Below are positions 51,270 to 59,523 of a stretch of 64,000 bases of DNA, one piece after another. This stretch comes from DATGMP01 sp035293565 (GTDB lineage: Bacteria > Pseudomonadota > Alphaproteobacteria > BOG-932 > Roseiterribacteraceae). Each line of letters begins with the position of its first letter. Within the stretch, counting starts at the first letter, position 1. A model generated the notes under the pieces. The model searched no databases. It worked only from the letters and a program-made list of their open reading frames with translations, and was not told the origin of the DNA. Made by a program: the position numbers and the translations under genes. The stretch lies in the NCBI GenBank assembly GCA_035293565.1, contig DATGMP010000101.1, positions 57,468 to 121,467 of the forward strand, given 5' to 3'.

Positions 51270-52511
51270 ATGACATTGGAGCGTACGGCGAGCGATCTGC
51301 CGTCCGGCTGGAAGGGCATTCTGGCGATCATCGCCATGGTCAGCGGACCGGCCATCACCGGCATGATGCTGACCATCGTGCTGCCGCTTCTCCCCGAAAT
51401 GGCCAAGGAGGTGCTGGGCGGCCGCAATGTGCTGATCGCCATGCCCACCAGCGGCATCGTGGTCGGCGGAATCATCGCCGGCCCGCTGATCGATCGTTTC
51501 TCCCCCAGACGGATCATGCTGTCGATGCTGATCGCCTTCGGCGTCATAGGCTTGAGCGGCATGTTCCTCGGTGGCGTGCCGCTGCTCGTCTCACGTTTTC
51601 TGGTCGGCGTGATCTCGACCTGCGTCTCCGCCTCGTCCACCACGCTGATCGGCGAATTCATCCGGCTAGAGCGCCGATCCCTGGTGATCGGCCTGCAGAT
51701 GTCGGGCTCGTCGCTGGCCGGCATTGCCGCGATGAACATCTCCGGCCAGCTTGCCGACGCGTTCGGCTGGCGGGTGTCGTTCGTCCTCTTTCCGATCATC
51801 GCGGCAATGATCTTCGTGCCGGGCATGCTTCTGATCCCCGCCAGCGCCCGGCCGGCCCCTAGCCGCGAATCCGGTCTCGCCGCGTCGGGAAATCCGTTTG
51901 CGGCGCTCAAATCGGTTGGCCGTGTCTTGGGCGTGATGTGGCCGCTTTATCTGGTCCTCTTCCTGCTGCATGCGACCGCCTACACGCCGAACTCGCAATC
52001 GAGTTTCGTTCTGGCCGCGGATGGGGTGACGAGCGCGTCGCTCATAGCGCGGATGCTCAGCGTCAATCAGGCAATGATCGTGACCGCGGCGCTTTGCTAC
52101 CCGCTCACCCGCAGCCTGCTCGGCTCGCGTTGGATCCCCGCCTTGTTCCTGGCGCTCATGACAAGCGGCCTGATCCTGCTCGGCCTGTCGCACGATCTGG
52201 TCTTCGTCGGGCTGGCGCTGGGACTGCTCGGCCTCGGCAACGGCACCTTGTTCCCGCACCAGTCGAATCTCGTCCTCGCGCGCGCCCAGCCGGAATATCG
52301 CGGTCGCGCCGTCGGCCTCATGGTGAGCAACCAGTTCCTCGCCGATTCGATCAACCCGTTCTTCTTCCCGCCGCTGACCGAAGCGCTCGGGCTCCACTAT
52401 GCGATCGTCGCCATTGGACTGTTCGCGGCGACCGGCCTGATCGGCGCCTTGCTTTACGGCAGCCGCTCGACGAATCTGCCGATGCCCGCGGCGAAGAGCT
52501 TCGGGCACTAG
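51270..52511 (+). CDS. MFS transporter
   Basis: 413 residues with about twelve membrane helices. VGGIIAGPLIDRFSPRRIML is the loop 2-3 motif, LVSRFLVGVISTCVSASSTT the fourth helix and GLLGLGNGTLFPHQSNLVLA the symmetric one. Likely imports or exports the compound handled by the adjacent Rieske oxygenase (inference). Confidence 0.9.
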   Translation: MTLERTASDLPSGWKGILAIIAMVSGPAITGMMLTIVLPLLPEMAKEVLGGRNVLIAMPTSGIVVGGIIAGPLIDRFSPRRIMLSMLIAFGVIGLSGMFLGGVPLLVSRFLVGVISTCVSASSTTLIGEFIRLERRSLVIGLQMSGSSLAGIAAMNISGQLADAFGWRVSFVLFPIIAAMIFVPGMLLIPASARPAPSRESGLAASGNPFAALKSVGRVLGVMWPLYLVLFLLHATAYTPNSQSSFVLAADGVTSASLIARMLSVNQAMIVTAALCYPLTRSLLGSRWIPALFLALMTSGLILLGLSHDLVFVGLALGLLGLGNGTLFPHQSNLVLARAQPEYRGRAVGLMVSNQFLADSINPFFFPPLTEALGLHYAIVAIGLFAATGLIGALLYGSRSTNLPMPAAKSFGH

Positions 52512-52527
52512 CCTGGAGGCCCTGCAG

Positions 52528-53442
52528 ATGGCGAAGCGGTTCGTGACGTTGGTCGAGGTCGGCCCCCGCGATGGGCTACAGAACGAGCCGACGATTCTGC
52601 CGACAGCCGCCAAGGTCGAATTCATCAGGCGTGCGATCGATGCTGGCCTCAAGCGCATCGAGGCGGCAAGCTTCGTCAATCCGACGAAGGTGCCGGCGAT
52701 GGCCGACGCCGAGGCGGTGATGGCGGCCGTACCGCGAGATCGCGGCGCGGTCTATTCCGGGCTGGTGTTGAACCGCCGCGGTTTCGACCGCGCGGTCGAG
52801 GCCGGCTGCGACGAAATCCTCTATGTGACCTCATCGACGGAAAGCTTCAGCCGCCGCAACCAGGGCATGGCGCTCGCCGATGCTATCGCAGGCTGGCACG
52901 ACGTCGCCCGCGAGGCGGCCGTGCGCGGGATCCGTGCGTCGGCCTCGATCTCCAATGCCTTCGGCTGCCCCTTCGAAGGACGGGTGCCGGTCTCGCGCAT
53001 CTGCGAGATTGCCGCCGAGATCGCCAAATCGCCGCTCGCGGAGCTCACGATCCCGGACACGATCGGCGTAGCGGTGCCGCCGCAGGTCACCCGGATGTGG
53101 CGGGCCGTGCGCGAAACCGTTGGCGACGGCGTCTCGTTGCGCGCGCACTTCCACAATACGCGCAACACGGCCATCGCGAACGTCTATGCGGCCATCGAAG
53201 CCGGCGCGGAAGTGGTGGACGCCTCGATCGGCGGCATCGGCGGCTGCCCCTTCGCGCCGCGCGCCACGGGCAATGTGGCGACGGAGGATGTGCTCTATCT
53301 CCTGGAGGAGATGGGTATCGAAACCGACGTCTCGCTGGACCGTCTCATCGAGACCGCGAAATGGCTCGAGCCGCAGCTTGGCCATTCGCTCCCGGGCATG
53401 GTTTCGCGCGCCGGCGGATTTCCGGTCGCGCGCGCCTCCTGA
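52528..53442 (+). CDS. Hydroxymethylglutaryl-CoA lyase family protein
   Basis: 304 residues. VTLVEVGPRDGLQNEPTILP is the HMG-CoA lyase signature (catalytic D in R-D-G-L-Q-N). Metal-binding histidines sit in RAHFHNTRNTAIANVYAA, and the catalytic cysteine loop GGIGGCPFAPRATGNVATED is intact. It cleaves HMG-CoA or a homologue to acetyl-CoA and acetoacetate, the end of leucine or branched acyl catabolism. Sixteen bases after the MFS gene. Confidence 0.92.
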   Translation: MAKRFVTLVEVGPRDGLQNEPTILPTAAKVEFIRRAIDAGLKRIEAASFVNPTKVPAMADAEAVMAAVPRDRGAVYSGLVLNRRGFDRAVEAGCDEILYVTSSTESFSRRNQGMALADAIAGWHDVAREAAVRGIRASASISNAFGCPFEGRVPVSRICEIAAEIAKSPLAELTIPDTIGVAVPPQVTRMWRAVRETVGDGVSLRAHFHNTRNTAIANVYAAIEAGAEVVDASIGGIGGCPFAPRATGNVATEDVLYLLEEMGIETDVSLDRLIETAKWLEPQLGHSLPGMVSRAGGFPVARAS

Positions 53443-53694
53443 ATCCGGATATTGCCTCGCAGCAAATAGAAGCTCTTTTTAACCAACCCTAATGTGTCCG
53501 CACGCGACCCTACCGGGCAAATCGCGGCAAGAGTTCTCTCCAAGAAAAGCGAGTCCTGCGATATACATGCGCTGGCTCCTCAGGATCGAATGCGCGCGTC
53601 AAAGGCCAGCGGCGATTTCCGACATTCCGGCAATTCTGGATTGTAGCAGCCTTCCATGATAGCCTGCGCGTAGATCCCATTCGGAGTATGTCGA

Positions 53695-54075
53695 ATGGCC
53701 GAAAGTGCGAGCCATTCCGATTTCGTCCTGGTTGTAGACGATGAGCCGATGGTTGCGGAAATGGCGGCCGAAGCCTTGATGCAGGCGGGCTACCGTGCCC
53801 TTTTCGCGATCGACGCCTATGCCGGCATGGGGCAGCTCGAGCGCAATTCGGAAATCGATCTGCTGTTCACGGATGTCGTGATGCCCGGCATCGACGGTTT
53901 TCGCCTTGCCGACATGGCGACCGCGCGCAGACCCTGGCTTCGCGTGCTTTACACCACAGGCTACCTCGGACTCGCACGCGAGCTCCAGGCCGCCGGCGAG
54001 CTCCATGGAGCCATTCTCGACAAGCCCTACCGACCGGATTCCCTGGTGGCGGCAGTGAGGCGCGCGCTCAGCTGA
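53695..54075 (+). CDS. Single-domain response regulator
   Basis: 126 residues, receiver domain only. VLVVDDEPMVAEMAAEALMQ (acidic pocket DDE), phospho-acceptor Asp in LLFTDVVMPGIDGF, LYTTGYL and K in ILDKPYRPD. No output domain. GGAG 8 bases before the ATG. Its 3' end overlaps the opposing response regulator gene by 49 bases. Confidence 0.9.
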   Translation: MAESASHSDFVLVVDDEPMVAEMAAEALMQAGYRALFAIDAYAGMGQLERNSEIDLLFTDVVMPGIDGFRLADMATARRPWLRVLYTTGYLGLARELQAAGELHGAILDKPYRPDSLVAAVRRALS

Positions 54076-54452
54076 TGTGACAGCTCGGACCGGATGAGCG
54101 ACCGGACGGCGTCCACGAGCATCGTTTCGCCGAACGGCTTTTCGAGAGTGGGCGCGTCGCGATGGCGAGAGGGCAGTTCGCTTCGCCGATAGCCCGTAAT
54201 GAAGAGATAGGGGATACCGCGCCGGCTCAAGATTTCGGCGACGGGGAAAATTTCGCCGCCATCCACATTCACGTCAAGAACGGCGGCCGACAGCGTCTCA
54301 GAGGCGGCCAGCGCGACGCCTTGCGCTACCGAGCGCGCCGGTCCGACCAGATCGCACCCGCTTTCGCCGAGCGCATCCTCGATCAGCATCGAGACCAGCA
54401 CCTCGTCTTCGATGACCAGGATCCGCGCCCCGGCCAAGGGCTTGGACTGCAT
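54027..54452 (-). CDS. Response regulator receiver protein
   Basis: 141 residues from ATG at 54452. ILVIEDEVLVSMLIEDALGE, LSAAVLDVNVDGGEIFPVAE (Asp in VLDVNV), YLFITGYRRS and TLEKPFG define a receiver domain. A basic tail (LSHQLSARLTAATRESGR) lies in the overlap with the opposing gene. A 27-residue hydrophobic peptide gene precedes it by 20 bases. Confidence 0.9.
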   Translation of the reverse strand: MQSKPLAGARILVIEDEVLVSMLIEDALGESGCDLVGPARSVAQGVALAASETLSAAVLDVNVDGGEIFPVAEILSRRGIPYLFITGYRRSELPSRHRDAPTLEKPFGETMLVDAVRSLIRSELSHQLSARLTAATRESGR

Positions 54453-54472
54453 GCGGACGGCCTCTTTTGGAA

Positions 54473-54556
54473 TTATCTGTAATCGGCCGAAGCGCTGACG
54501 GCGACGCCGGCGGCGGCAAGAACGACAATGACTGCTATAATCTTTGTATTCATCAT
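54473..54556 (-). CDS. Tiny signal-peptide-like protein, 27 residues
   Basis: Minus-strand ATGATG at 54556 with GGGAG upstream opens 27 codons: MMNTKIIAVIVVLAAAGVAV then SASADYR and TAA. A charged start, hydrophobic core and A-x-A-like end make this a complete export signal with almost nothing after it. A short membrane peptide or secreted tripeptide tail. It lies 20 bases ahead of the response regulator gene and may be co-transcribed. Confidence 0.5.
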   Translation of the reverse strand: MMNTKIIAVIVVLAAAGVAVSASADYR

Positions 54557-54654
54557 CGCCGGTCTCCCGCGATATTCTGGCAAAGACCATTATCACGGCA
54601 CGAAAGAAGCAGTATCTAAATGTGGGACACTAGCAAACAAGCGATGACTAAATT

Positions 54655-54704
54655 TTGTTACAACTTGTACTTTTCTGGGATGGATTATCACAGAATTGTC
54701 ACAA
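54655..54704. promoter_or_regulatory. Two TTGT(T/C)ACAA boxes upstream of lipoprotein/two-component operon
   Basis: TTGTTACAA (54655-54663) and TTGTCACAA (54696-54704) are nearly identical self-complementary boxes 41 bp apart, four helical turns. The second overlaps the -35 region of a promoter whose TATAAT lies at 54717-54722. Good candidates for sites bound by the OmpR-like regulator of this operon, which would then be autoregulated. Confidence 0.5.
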
Positions 54705-54756
54705 CCGCTTCTCTGATATAATGGGAGGTGGGGCGACAAGCTGCACAGGAACGACT

Positions 54757-55278
54757 ATGGACCTCACATCATTCCAGCGGACGAGGGAAAGGCGGCGCAT
54801 GGTCCGAATGTCGGCAATCTTGGCGGTCGCCGTTCTGGCCGGCGGGTGCGCGCACAAACCGCCCCCTCCTCCCGCCCCAAAGCCCATCGTCGCCAACCTG
54901 CCGCCAATCCCGCGCCCGAAGCCCGAAACGCATGCCCATCCCGCGCCGCCGCCCGCAACGGCCCCGGCCGATATCGTTCTGATCGGCTTGAACCGCGCGG
55001 ACATCGAAGCGGTCCTGGGCGAGCCGGACAGCCGTGTCGAGCAAGGGGCGAGCCAGTCCTGGAGCTATCGCGGCCAGAAGTGCGGCGTCGACATCACCTT
55101 GTTCTTCGATGTCTCCCGCAATGATTTTTACGCCCTCGATCGCCGCGTCGATGGAACAGATGGAACCGAAAAGGCCGCGCAACGCTGCTTGAGACAGATC
55201 CGCGATTCGCATGTGGGGAAAACGGCGGAAGCCGGCAAAGCGGCCGAGCCCGCCAAGCCGCCGGAGGGTTCGAAATGA
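54757..55278 (+). CDS. Putative lipoprotein with proline-rich linker
   Basis: 173 residues. The basic N-terminus is followed by SAILAVAVLAGGCAHK, an imperfect lipobox ending in Cys. A Pro-rich linker of about 35 residues comes next, then a compact domain ADIVLIGLNRADIEAVLGEP with WSYRGQKCGVDITLFFD, similar in pattern to SmpA/OmlA-like domains. The stop overlaps the response regulator start (ATGATGG), so it belongs to the two-component operon and may be a periplasmic signal input. Confidence 0.7.
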   Translation: MDLTSFQRTRERRRMVRMSAILAVAVLAGGCAHKPPPPPAPKPIVANLPPIPRPKPETHAHPAPPPATAPADIVLIGLNRADIEAVLGEPDSRVEQGASQSWSYRGQKCGVDITLFFDVSRNDFYALDRRVDGTDGTEKAAQRCLRQIRDSHVGKTAEAGKAAEPAKPPEGSK

Positions 55279-56006
55279 TGGAATCGGCTCGTCAACGCGT
55301 CGTCGTGGTCGACGATGACCCGTTGTTCTTGAAGACGCTCGCGATGAATCTCGAAGATTCGGGCCTCATGGTGGACAGCTTTACCGACGGCGACATGGCG
55401 ATCGGCGCCGTCGCCGCGGGCGCGCCCCCGGCAGCCTTGCTGCTCGACTGGCAAATGCCGGGCCTCGATGGGCTGGAGGTGCTGAAGCGGCTTCGCGCCG
55501 CAGGCGTGAACGCGCCCGCCATCTTTCTCACTGCGCTCACTCAGCCGATCTTCGAGGAGCTGGCGCTCGACCAGGGCGCGGTCGACTTCGTCGAGAAGTC
55601 GCGAAGCTTCTCGATCATCCTGAAGCGGCTGCAGCTGATCATCGACGGCGCCAAGCACGCCGGCAGCGTCGCGCCCGCCAACGGCGGCAGCACCGCGGTC
55701 GGCAAGCTCCAGCTCCGCCCCGATGCCAAGCGCGCCCTCTGGGAAAACCAGGAAGTCCCGCTGAGTCTCGGTGAATACGAGGTCGTGGCGCATCTGGCGA
55801 CGCGGCCTGGCACCGACGTCTCCTATCGAGAAATCTACGATCTGGTGCGCGGCGCCGGCTTCATGGCGGGGGATGGCGCCGAGGGCTACCGCGCCAACGT
55901 CCGCGCTATGGTGAAGCGCATCCGCAAAAAATTTGCCGAAATCGACCCCAGTTTTAGTGCTTTAGAAAACTATCCGGGCTTTGGTTATCGCTGGCGGCGA
56001 GACTAA
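55275..56006 (+). CDS. OmpR-like response regulator
   Basis: 243 residues. Receiver: VVVVDDDPLFLKTLAMNLED, Asp in ALLLDWQMPGLDG, T in FLTALTQ and K in VEKSRS. DNA-binding domain: PLSLGEYEVVAHLATRPGTD, ANVRAMVKRIRKKFAEID and the end NYPGFGYRWRRD, the trans_reg_C fold of OmpR/ChvI-type proteins. Paired with the downstream kinase. Confidence 0.92.
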   Translation: MMESARQRVVVVDDDPLFLKTLAMNLEDSGLMVDSFTDGDMAIGAVAAGAPPAALLLDWQMPGLDGLEVLKRLRAAGVNAPAIFLTALTQPIFEELALDQGAVDFVEKSRSFSIILKRLQLIIDGAKHAGSVAPANGGSTAVGKLQLRPDAKRALWENQEVPLSLGEYEVVAHLATRPGTDVSYREIYDLVRGAGFMAGDGAEGYRANVRAMVKRIRKKFAEIDPSFSALENYPGFGYRWRRD

Positions 56007-56022
56007 GGTTAATTTACGGAAA

Positions 56023-57576
56023 ATGGCGCGGCTTTCGAGCATATCCAACCTCATCGCGCGGCTCTCTCTATCCCTGCGCGTACAGTTGATTCTGCTCGCC
56101 GTCATCTCGCTGACCGTTCCGGTCCTGCTTTACGAGGCGTTCCAGGGCGCCGACCGGGAGAAGGACGCGTTGGTTCTGAATGCGGTCCGACGCCAGGATG
56201 TGGTCATCGCCAAGGCCTTGTCGCCCTTGCTCCAGCACCTGGCGCCCGCGGATTTCGGCCAGCTTTCGACCCAGCTGCAGCCGTTCGCCTCGGACGAGAC
56301 CAGCCTCAAGCTGCTCTATAAGCCGAACACGGTCGGCGGCGAGGCCGGCTTCTTTTATATCGCGAGCGCCCCCACCGTCTCGCCCGGCGACCTCGCGGCC
56401 GAGCGCCAAAAGCTCGTCGATCTCGGGATCCTCGACCGCTTGGCTACGAGCTGCGACGGCGATCAGCCTCTGGGCGAGCGGGTCCAGCTTCCCGACCAGA
56501 AGGGCGAGATTCTGACGTCCGTCGCACCGCTCAAGACCGAGTCCGGCTGTTGGGTCCTCGTCGTGGCGGCCAAAAGCCAGAGCCTCCTCGGCGAGGTCAG
56601 CGATCTGCCCTACTGGCGCCGTCCCGCGGTCCGCTGGGCGCTCTATACCTATGCCGGCATGGCGGCTTTCGTGCTCATCATGTTCGGCAATCTATGGTTG
56701 ACTCTCCGCCGCTTTCGCCTCGTCGCCCGCGACGTCGAAGCCGGGCGCAGCTTCGCCGATTCGACCCAGATTCCTGAGCTCGGCGGCATGGCGGCCGAGT
56801 TCGACCGCATGGTCGGCCGGCTGAACGACGCCGCCGCGCTGCTCAGGCGCTCGGCCGAGGACAATGCCCACGCCTTCAAGACGCCGGTCGCGATCATCCG
56901 GCAAGCGCTCGAGATGATGCGGCGCCCGATCGGCCCGGATCGCATGCAATCCGCATTCGACGCGGTGGATGCATCTCTTGCCAAGCTCGACGGGCTGATC
57001 CGATCGGCCCGGCGGCTCGACGTTGCGACCGCCGACCTGCTGGAGACCGCCCGGCACGAATTCGACCTTTCGTCTCTGATCCAGGGGTTCGTCGCCGAAT
57101 ACCGTCTGATGCAAGGGGCGGGAACCGCCGACCGGCTGGTTGCCGACGTCGTCACCGGCATCTGGGTGGTCGGACGCGAGGAGCTCGTCGAGACGATCCT
57201 GGAGAATCTCGTCGACAACGCGGTGAGCTTCTCGCCGCCTTGGGGCCGCGTCTTCGTCTCGCTGCATGCTCAGGACGGGATTGCGACGCTGTCGGTTGCC
57301 GACGAGGGGCCGGGGGTCGAGCAGGATCGTCTGACGAGTATCTTCGAACGCTACTACTCCGAGCGGCCGACCTCCGCCGGCCGCGAGAAAGTCGAAGGCG
57401 CCCATTTCGGCGTGGGCCTGTGGATCGTGCGCCAGAATGCGTCGGCGCTCGGCGGCCACGTGGCCGCCGCCAATCGGCAGGAGGGCGGCTTCGTCGTGAC
57501 CGTGACGCTGCCGCTCGCACGATCCGGCACGCGGCCGACCTTGGTCGAGGCGCCGCGCGCCCGCGCGGCTGAATAA
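56023..57576 (+). CDS. Membrane sensor histidine kinase
   Basis: 517 residues from ATG at 56023. TM1 near 19-40 (LILLAVISLTVPVLLYEAF), a periplasmic sensor of about 165 residues, TM2 near 206-228 (YAGMAAFVLIMFGNLWLTL) and a HAMP segment. The H-box NAHAFKTPVAIIRQALEMM, the N-box ILENLVDNAVSFSP, DEGPGV and GVGLWIVRQNASALGG follow. Partner of the preceding regulator; the general layout is like ChvG, but specific identity is not claimed. Confidence 0.92.
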   Translation: MARLSSISNLIARLSLSLRVQLILLAVISLTVPVLLYEAFQGADREKDALVLNAVRRQDVVIAKALSPLLQHLAPADFGQLSTQLQPFASDETSLKLLYKPNTVGGEAGFFYIASAPTVSPGDLAAERQKLVDLGILDRLATSCDGDQPLGERVQLPDQKGEILTSVAPLKTESGCWVLVVAAKSQSLLGEVSDLPYWRRPAVRWALYTYAGMAAFVLIMFGNLWLTLRRFRLVARDVEAGRSFADSTQIPELGGMAAEFDRMVGRLNDAAALLRRSAEDNAHAFKTPVAIIRQALEMMRRPIGPDRMQSAFDAVDASLAKLDGLIRSARRLDVATADLLETARHEFDLSSLIQGFVAEYRLMQGAGTADRLVADVVTGIWVVGREELVETILENLVDNAVSFSPPWGRVFVSLHAQDGIATLSVADEGPGVEQDRLTSIFERYYSERPTSAGREKVEGAHFGVGLWIVRQNASALGGHVAAANRQEGGFVVTVTLPLARSGTRPTLVEAPRARAAE

Positions 57577-57578
57577 CG

Positions 57579-58253
57579 TCAGACCAGATCAACCAGACGG
57601 TCGAAGACCGGGTGCTCCTGGCCGGCCGTCAACCGCGGCAAGATCAACACAGGTGATCCGGCTGCGAACCGGCTGACGGTCGCCTGCGTCTCGTCGAGAT
57701 CGACCGCGCTCTCCGGTGTTTCGCTGATGAGGATCGCCGCAACCGGGATGCTTCGCTGCCGCAGCGCCTCCAGAGCGGTGAGCGTATGGCTGATCGTGCC
57801 GAGGTAGGAGCCGGCAACCAGCACGGCCGGAACGCGCAGAGCCGCCATCCAGTCGGCCACCGTGCGAGTCTCGTTGAGCGGCACCATCACGCCGCCGACG
57901 CCTTCGATCAGGACCATATCCTCGGCCGCGGCCAGCGCCCCTCGCGTAAAATCGAGCAGCTCTTCGAACGCGATGGTCCGGCCTTCACGTCGGGCGGCCA
58001 TGTCGGGGGACAGCGGCGCCACGAACCGCCAGGGTGCGATACGCGCGACTTCCGCCATGTCGACGGGACGCCCGAGCGCCCGAAGCAGCACGCCTGCATC
58101 GCTCGTCGTAACGTCGGCTTCCGAGAAGCCGCTCATGATGGGCTTCAGGGCCGCGACCGCCCTGTCGCGGCGCCGCAGGGCGCGGACGATGCCCGCGGTG
58201 ACGAAAGTCTTGCCGATATCGGTTCCGGTCGCAGTGACGAAAAGCGCGCCCAT
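57579..58253 (-). CDS. bioD: Dethiobiotin synthetase
   Basis: 224 residues. P-loop FVTATGTDIGKTFVTAG, the K in AALKPIMSGF, EGVGGVMVPL and VAGSYLGTISHTLTALEAL are BioD motifs. It closes the ureido ring of dethiobiotin with CO2 and ATP. Lies four bases after bioF on the same strand. Confidence 0.95.
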   Translation of the reverse strand: MGALFVTATGTDIGKTFVTAGIVRALRRRDRAVAALKPIMSGFSEADVTTSDAGVLLRALGRPVDMAEVARIAPWRFVAPLSPDMAARREGRTIAFEELLDFTRGALAAAEDMVLIEGVGGVMVPLNETRTVADWMAALRVPAVLVAGSYLGTISHTLTALEALRQRSIPVAAILISETPESAVDLDETQATVSRFAAGSPVLILPRLTAGQEHPVFDRLVDLV

Positions 58254-58257
58254 GATC

Positions 58258-59448
58258 TCAGCGAGCGAGAATCCGCGCGGTTACGATATCGGCGAGCTGG
58301 TCAACCGTCTCGTCCGGATGAAGGGCCGTAAAGGCGACCCGCAGACGCGCCGTTCCGGTCGGAACCGTCGGCGGACGGATGGCAACGACCAGAAAGCCTT
58401 CTTCTTCCAGAATCCGCTGAGCGTCGACCGCGGCTGCGGCGTCCCCGATCACGACCGGCACGATCGGGCTCTGGGCGTCGGGCAAGCCGAGGCGGCGCGT
58501 AAAGGCCCGCGCCTTTGCGACCGGGAGGGCGGCGTAGTCCGGCTCGCGCTCGATCACGTCGAGCGCCGCGAGCGCCGCGGCGGCCGACGCCGGCGGCAAA
58601 CCGGTCGAATAGACGAAGGTGCGGGCGCGATTGCGGATCAGCTCGATCACCGGCTCCGACGCGCAGAGATAACCGCCATAGCCGCCGATGGCTTTGGACA
58701 GGGTCCCCATCTGGAGCGGCACGTCGGCCTTCTCGCCGGTCGCGAAGCTCGAGCCGCGGCCGCCGCCGACGACGCCGATCCCGTGTGCGTCGTCCGACAG
58801 GAGCCAAGCATCGTGATGCGCCGCCAATTGGGCCAGCTGAGGCAGCGGGGCCAGATCGCCGTCCATAGAGAATACACCGTCGGTCGCGATCATGGCGCGG
58901 CGATAATCTTGCCGATTCTGCAAGAGAAGCTCTTCAGCGTGCGCCAGGTCATTGTGACGGAACGTCAGGACTTCGGCGCCGGAGAGCTTCGCCCCGGCCC
59001 AGAGGCAGGAATGAGACAGCGCATCGACGAGGATCATGTCCTCCGCCCCGATCAAGGCCGGAATGATTCCGGCATTGGCAAGATACCCCGACCCGAAGAC
59101 CGCGGCCGTCTCGGTTCCCTTGAGGCGCGCCAAACGCGCTTCCAGCCGCGTGAAAATCGGGTGATTCCCCGTTACGAGGCGTGAGGCCCCCGATCCCGCG
59201 CCGTAGCGCTCGATCGCCCGTATCGCGGCGCGCTTGACCTCGGGATGATGGGAGAGGGCGAGATAGTCGTTGCAGGAGAATGAAAGCAGCCGACGCCCGT
59301 TCCGCTCGACCCAGATGCCATCAGTGCGGTCGGTTTCGGCCAGCCAGCGCCGGAGCTGTCGACCTTCCAGCTCCGCAAGCTTATCGGAGGCGAATCGGTC
59401 GAGCGACGATATGCGGCGATCTGGCGCTCTTCTCTTGGTGACGGACAT
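58258..59448 (-). CDS. bioF: 8-amino-7-oxononanoate synthase
   Basis: 396 residues. PLP enzyme of the alpha-oxoamine synthase family: FSCNDYLALSHHPEVKRAAI, GSGASRLVTGNHPIFTRLEA, DALSHSCLWAGAKLSGA, LLSDDAHGIGVVGGGRGS, and PLP-lysine in GTLSKAIGGYGGY. Condenses pimeloyl thioester with alanine. Divergent from bioB with 75 bases between; no BioR-type palindrome was seen there. Confidence 0.95.
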   Translation of the reverse strand: MSVTKRRAPDRRISSLDRFASDKLAELEGRQLRRWLAETDRTDGIWVERNGRRLLSFSCNDYLALSHHPEVKRAAIRAIERYGAGSGASRLVTGNHPIFTRLEARLARLKGTETAAVFGSGYLANAGIIPALIGAEDMILVDALSHSCLWAGAKLSGAEVLTFRHNDLAHAEELLLQNRQDYRRAMIATDGVFSMDGDLAPLPQLAQLAAHHDAWLLSDDAHGIGVVGGGRGSSFATGEKADVPLQMGTLSKAIGGYGGYLCASEPVIELIRNRARTFVYSTGLPPASAAAALAALDVIEREPDYAALPVAKARAFTRRLGLPDAQSPIVPVVIGDAAAAVDAQRILEEEGFLVVAIRPPTVPTGTARLRVAFTALHPDETVDQLADIVTARILAR

Positions 59449-59523
59449 GATGGTGATCTAGGAGCGCAGGCTCCGGCCGGTGCAAGCCGGTCAAAACGCC
59501 ACAGCAGGAACGAGAGTCGGGAC

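Noticed and set aside
53599..54006. 135-residue minus-strand frame opposite the response regulator
   Set aside because: Antisense shadow; the receiver domain on the plus strand is unmistakable.
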